NCBI RefSeq assembly: GCF_022695985.1
Contig: NZ_JAAPBF010000062.1
Span: 1 to 33,815, forward strand
Origin: Streptomyces sp. NP-1717
GTDB taxonomy: Bacteria > Actinomycetota > Actinomycetes > Streptomycetales > Streptomycetaceae
Length of the DNA: 33,815 nt
Direction of reading: 5' to 3'
The notes under the pieces were generated by a model that had not been told where the DNA came from, searched no databases, and worked only from the letters and a program-made list of their open reading frames with translations. Position numbers and translations under genes: made by a program. How positions within the stretch are numbered: the first letter of the stretch is position 1; every line of letters begins with the position of its first letter. Of the stretch, positions 30,567-33,815 are shown in pieces.

Positions 30567-30970
30567 TGCCGTCACGTCTCCCGTTCTACACTGCCGACCC
30601 AAACATCCCATTTCGGACACGCCGCGCGGCCTGACCACGGGGATGCCGCCGATCTGGCGGACCCTCGACGGGTCAGCCGGGGCTTACGGACGTATCGCCG
30701 CTCTTGCCACGAATCAGCACCGCTACAGCTTACGTTGTACAACGCCCATGGCCGCGCCGGGGGACCCGCCCCCGGACACCGACGCCGCGCAATACCCCAA
30801 CCTTCCGCAGCGGTGCGGGACTTGACGGAAGTTTGACCGTTCGCGGGCCGTTGGCGGATCCGGGGGCGCGGATCACCGGGTGAGGGTGCCGGCCGGGGGC
30901 GGTGGCCGATGGGGACTTCACACGGTTCCGCCACACGATCCGCCCATGATCCGCTCAGCCACTCATGCCC
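30567..30970 (-). promoter_or_regulatory. Upstream region of the hopanoid operon
   Basis: About 400 bases without a credible gene lie between hpnC and the TetR gene stop. TAGAAC (30588-30583, minus) is the best -10 candidate for the hopanoid transcript; its -35 is poor. Farther up is a perfect 12-base palindrome CGTTGTACAACG (30733-30744), preceded by CTTA on the plus strand, about 225 bases before hpnC. Two TTGAC boxes (30822 and 30833, plus strand) lie near TetR without a gene to serve. A short plus frame starting at ATG 30748 looks like chance. Confidence 0.45.
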
Positions 30971-31660
30971 TCAGCCGTCCGCGGGGCGGTCGCGGGGCAC
31001 CAGGAGACCGGCGACGATCGTGTCGGTCGTGCGCCCGATCACGGCGTCCCGGTCGGCGGCCGGGAGACGGGCCATCGGCCCGTCGAGCAGGAGCATCGCC
31101 AGGCCGTGCGCCGTGGACCAGGCGGCGGCCTCGGCGCCGGGACGGTTCGGGGCGGGCATGCGGCCGGTGGCGACCAGCTCGTCCAGCGCCCGGCTGAGCA
31201 GGTTGTACGAGCGGTACTGGGGGTTGTCGGCGGGCGGTGTCACTCCGCCCCAGCCGGTGTCCTCGCCCGTCCCCGGCACCGCATGGGAGAAGGCCGTGCG
31301 GAAGAGGCCGGGGTGCTCCAGGGCGAAGCCCACGTAGCCCCGGCCGATCGCCGCCAGCCGCCGCTCGGCGGCGGCTCCGGGGCGGTCGTCCGCGGGCAGG
31401 CCGGCCGCGACGCGCTCCATGGCGTCCGCGAGCAGCTGCTGCGCGTGGATCTTGACCGCGAAGAGCAGGTCGCCCTGCCCGGCGAAGTGCCGGTAGGCGG
31501 CGGTGGGCGAGACGCCGGCGCGGCGGGCCGCCTCACGCAGGACCACCTTCGCCGGCCCCCCGTCGGTCGCCAGCTCCACACCGGCGGTGATCAGCGCGTT
31601 GCGCAGGTCGCCGTGGTGATAGCCGGCCTTGGCCCCCTGGTTCGCCCGGTTGGTGTCCAT
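30971..31660 (-). CDS. TetR-family regulator, divergent from MMPL transporter
   Basis: A 229-aa TetR regulator. I chose ATG at 31660, giving the typical MDTNRANQGAKAGYHHGDLRNALI start; the open frame reaches further up, but that part reads through the operator region. The helix-turn-helix (about 15-62) contains YHHGDLRNALITAGVELATDGGPAKVVLREAARRAGVSPTAAYRHFAGQGDLLFAV. The C-terminal domain resembles the TetR_C_33/WHG type, with GRGYVGFALEHPGLFRTAFS. TetR proteins beginning YHHG(D/N)LR commonly control a neighbouring transporter. Two TGTTGAC/GTTAACA dyads between it and the MMPL gene are the probable operators. The inducer is unknown. Confidence 0.92.
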   Translation of the reverse strand: MDTNRANQGAKAGYHHGDLRNALITAGVELATDGGPAKVVLREAARRAGVSPTAAYRHFAGQGDLLFAVKIHAQQLLADAMERVAAGLPADDRPGAAAERRLAAIGRGYVGFALEHPGLFRTAFSHAVPGTGEDTGWGGVTPPADNPQYRSYNLLSRALDELVATGRMPAPNRPGAEAAAWSTAHGLAMLLLDGPMARLPAADRDAVIGRTTDTIVAGLLVPRDRPADG

Positions 31661-31677
31661 GCCTTCATCCTGCCCGA

Positions 31678-31729
31678 TGTTGACAGCATTAACATCCCCT
31701 GCCAGAGTCAGTGTTGACGCCGTTAACAT
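31678..31729. promoter_or_regulatory. Twin TetR operators and MMPL promoter
   Basis: TGTTGACAGCATTAACAT (31678-31695) and TGTTGACGCCGTTAACAT (31712-31729) are two copies of one dyad, centres 34 bases apart. TTGACA (31680-31685) inside the first copy and CAGAGT (31703-31708) with a 17-base spacer form a good promoter for the MMPL gene. One operator covers the -35 and the other the transcription start and leader, a classic TetR repression layout. Confidence 0.8.
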
Positions 31730-31747
31730 TCGGAGATGGGGGATCCC

Positions 31748-33815
31748 GTGCTGTCCAAGATCGCTGAGCTTGCCCTGAAGAGGTCGCGGCTCCTACTCGT
31801 ACTGGCCACCGTCGCCGTTCTCGCCATGGGCGCGCTCGGCGCGGGCGCCTTCGGCAAGCTGCTCGGCGGCGGTTTCGACGACCCCGACGCGCCGTCCTCA
31901 CGCGCCGCCGTCCTGATCGACGAGAAGTTCGGGGGCGAGACCAACCTGCTGTTCCTGGTCGGCTCGGAGAGCGGCGGCCGGCAGGGACCCGGCTCCCCCG
32001 CCGCCGACGAGCGGGGCCGCTCCATCACCGACGGCCTCAAGAACGACGCCACCGTGAGCAACGTGGTCTCCTACTGGGACACCGGGAGTCCGCGGCTGAT
32101 CTCCGAGGACGGTGGCGAAGCCCTGATCGCCCTCCATGTGAAGGGGGACGAGACCGAGCGCGGCGAACGGGCGCAGCGGCTCATCGACCGCTACACGGGC
32201 GACCGCGACGGGGTCGAGGTCCGGGCAGGCGGCGAGAGCGCCGTGAGCATCGACGTCAGCTCCCAGGTCTCCGCCGACCTCGCCATGGCCGAGGCGATCG
32301 CCGTACCCGTCACGCTCCTGCTGCTGGTCCTCGCCTTCGGCAGCCTGGTCGCCGCGATGCTGCCGCTGGTCATCGGGCTGATCGCGATCGCCGGCACGTT
32401 CGCGCTGCTCTCCGTCCTCGGCAGCGTGACCGAGGTGTCGGTCTTCGCGATCAACCTCACGACCGCGCTCGGACTGGGCCTCGGCATCGACTACGCGCTC
32501 CTCCTGGTGAGCCGCTTCCGCGAACAGCTCACCGCCGGCCAGCAGGTCCCCGAGGCACTGCGCACCACGGTACGGACGGCGGGGCGCACGATCCTGTTCT
32601 CGGCCGCGACCGTCGCCGCCGCGCTCGCCGCGCTGCTCGTCTTCCCGCCGTTCTTCCTGCGGTCCTTCGCCTACGCGGGGATCGGCGTGGTCGTGATCGC
32701 GGTCGTCGCCGCGCTGTTCGTGGTGCCGCCGCTGCTCGCCGTGCTGGGCCACCGGCTCAACAAGGGGCGGCTGCCGTGGGCGAAGACCGTACGCAACTCC
32801 GACGCGCCCTTCTGGGGAAGGCTCGCCGGGCTCGTCATGCGCCGCCCCGCCCTCACCGCGCTGCCCGTGCTGGCCGTGCTGCTGCTCGTCGCGAGCCCGC
32901 TGCTGGGGGTCACGTTCGGCACGCCCGACGAGCGGGTGCTGCCCGAGGACGCCGCGGGCCGCCAGGTCGCGACGGCCGTCCAGAACGACTTCCCCACCGA
33001 CGAGGCGGGCGCCGTCCAGATCGTCAGCGCCTCGGCCGTCGCGGCGGCGCCGCTGGCGGCGTACGCGGACGAACTGTCGCGGCTGGACGGTGTCGTACGC
33101 GTCGACGCCTCCACCGGCACCTACACCGACGGCCGGAGCGAGCCGCCGGGCGAGGCCGGCGCCGGCCTCGCCCGGCCGGACGCGCAGCGCCTCACGGTCG
33201 TCACCGACACCGCGCCCAAGTCCGGCGCGGCCCAGGACCTGGTGGCGGACATCCGCGCCGTGGACCGGCCCGCCGGCACCGAGATGCTGGTCGGCGGCCC
33301 GGACGCGACGTTGGTCGACTCCCGGCAGTCCATCGGTGACCGGCTGCCGCTGGCGGTCGGGCTGGTCCTGGTGACGACCTTCGTGCTGCTGTTCCTGTTC
33401 ACCGGCAGCGTCGTCCAGCCGCTGCGCGCGCTGCTGCTCAACGCGATCAGCCTGTCGGCCGCGATCGGCGCGATGGTGTGGATCTTCCAGGACGGCCATC
33501 TGTCGTCACTGCTGGGCTTCACCCCGCAGCCGATGGACACCTCGATGACCGTGCTGCTGTTCTGTGTCGCGTTCGGTCTGTCCATGGACTACGAGGTGTT
33601 CGTGACCAGCCGGATGAAGGAACTGCACGACGCGGGAGCGGACCACACGACGACCGTCACCCAGGGCCTGGCCCGCACCGGGCGGATCGTCAGCATGGCG
33701 GCCGGACTGCTGGCGGTGAGCTTCTTCGCCTTCGGGACGAGCCGGATCAGCTTCCTGCAGATGTTCGGCATCGGCAGCGGTCTGGCGATCGTCATCGACG
33801 CGGTGGCGGTGCGCG
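31748..33815 (+). CDS. MMPL-family RND transporter (partial, C-terminus outside window)
   Basis: At least 689 residues of a large MMPL membrane exporter are present; the frame leaves at the right edge. I chose GTG at 31748 (LSKIAELALKRSRLLLVLA) with GGGGGA four bases upstream; ATG at 31736 would add four residues. After TM1 (about 15-40) there is an outer loop (FDDPDAPSSRAAVLIDEKFGGETNLLFLV), then a helix bundle (about 175-335) with the TM4 signature GLGIDYALLLVSRFREQ, a second outer loop after about 385 and a second bundle with FGLSMDYEVFVTSRMKE. The paired Asp-Tyr motifs are the proton-relay residues of MmpL proteins. In actinobacteria these export lipids or antibiotics; the neighbouring hopanoid operon is suggestive but not proof of a hopanoid cargo. 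Controlled by the divergent TetR protein through twin operators (inference). Confidence 0.93.
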   Translation, partial: MLSKIAELALKRSRLLLVLATVAVLAMGALGAGAFGKLLGGGFDDPDAPSSRAAVLIDEKFGGETNLLFLVGSESGGRQGPGSPAADERGRSITDGLKNDATVSNVVSYWDTGSPRLISEDGGEALIALHVKGDETERGERAQRLIDRYTGDRDGVEVRAGGESAVSIDVSSQVSADLAMAEAIAVPVTLLLLVLAFGSLVAAMLPLVIGLIAIAGTFALLSVLGSVTEVSVFAINLTTALGLGLGIDYALLLVSRFREQLTAGQQVPEALRTTVRTAGRTILFSAATVAAALAALLVFPPFFLRSFAYAGIGVVVIAVVAALFVVPPLLAVLGHRLNKGRLPWAKTVRNSDAPFWGRLAGLVMRRPALTALPVLAVLLLVASPLLGVTFGTPDERVLPEDAAGRQVATAVQNDFPTDEAGAVQIVSASAVAAAPLAAYADELSRLDGVVRVDASTGTYTDGRSEPPGEAGAGLARPDAQRLTVVTDTAPKSGAAQDLVADIRAVDRPAGTEMLVGGPDATLVDSRQSIGDRLPLAVGLVLVTTFVLLFLFTGSVVQPLRALLLNAISLSAAIGAMVWIFQDGHLSSLLGFTPQPMDTSMTVLLFCVAFGLSMDYEVFVTSRMKELHDAGADHTTTVTQGLARTGRIVSMAAGLLAVSFFAFGTSRISFLQMFGIGSGLAIVIDAVAVR

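Noticed and set aside
30748..30825. Short plus-strand frame starting ATG GCC GCG CCG after the CGTTGTACAACG palindrome
   Set aside because: 25 codons, Pro/Asp-rich, no ribosome site, no recognisable product; more likely chance.
31898..33499. 533-codon minus-strand frame opposite the MMPL gene
   Set aside because: Its product is a His/Gln/Arg/Asp-rich low-complexity sequence typical of the antisense of a high-GC membrane-protein gene; the plus frame has MMPL signatures.

Overview
The window looks like chromosomal DNA of a Streptomyces or a close relative. It is very GC-rich, many genes start with GTG, genes overlap by 1-4 bases, and it carries a complete actinobacterial-type hopanoid operon. 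Other Streptomyces-like content includes a conservon-type sensor kinase fragment, a LysM/M23 endopeptidase behind a c-di-AMP (ydaO-type) riboswitch, and small DUF6126- and DUF6380-like proteins. I saw no rRNA, tRNA, CRISPR array or full-length transposase. All family names come from reading translated sequence and remembered motifs, not from a database search.

Left part (1-9400): a sensor ATPase cut by the left edge (minus); a divergent pair of an SIS-domain sugar-phosphate protein and a DeoR regulator around a repeated operator; a short terminal-inverted-repeat element; a metallo-beta-lactamase-fold hydrolase with a low-complexity tail (minus); a Glu/Leu/Phe/Val-type dehydrogenase; a TetR regulator; and a PfkB sugar kinase.

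Middle (8393-16195): the most intriguing region. A six-gene, tightly coupled plus-strand operon encodes two tandem STM4015-type leucine-rich proteins, an STM4014-type (ATP-grasp-like) protein, an STM4013-type phosphatase/sulfatase-fold hydrolase, and STM4012 and STM4011 radical SAM proteins. Two minus-strand genes, one for a 109-aa protein and one for a DUF6745-like protein, diverge from it across a 170-bp region holding an inverted repeat. The biochemical role of this neighbourhood is unknown to me. The two LRR proteins end in the same short Tyr-containing tail, which makes them candidate substrates of the modifying enzymes.

Centre right (16217-20421): an SGNH esterase, the riboswitch-controlled M23 endopeptidase, a tyrosine phosphatase, a DUF6126-like membrane peptide and an XRE-cupin regulator with its own tandem operator.

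Right part (20486-30566, all minus): the hopanoid cluster, transcribed hpnC-hpnD-(42-aa gene)-hpnE-polyprenyl synthase-shc-hpnG-hpnH-hpnO. HpnC, HpnD and HpnE make squalene from farnesyl diphosphate, Shc cyclises it to hopene, HpnH and HpnG add and process an adenosyl group to give ribosylhopane, and HpnO aminates it to aminobacteriohopanetriol. The MEP genes (ispG, dxs) that I remember sitting between hpnH and hpnO in S. coelicolor are absent; a strong hairpin lies there instead. Last come a TetR regulator and a divergent MMPL transporter (cut by the right edge), separated by two TGTTGAC/GTTAACA dyads.
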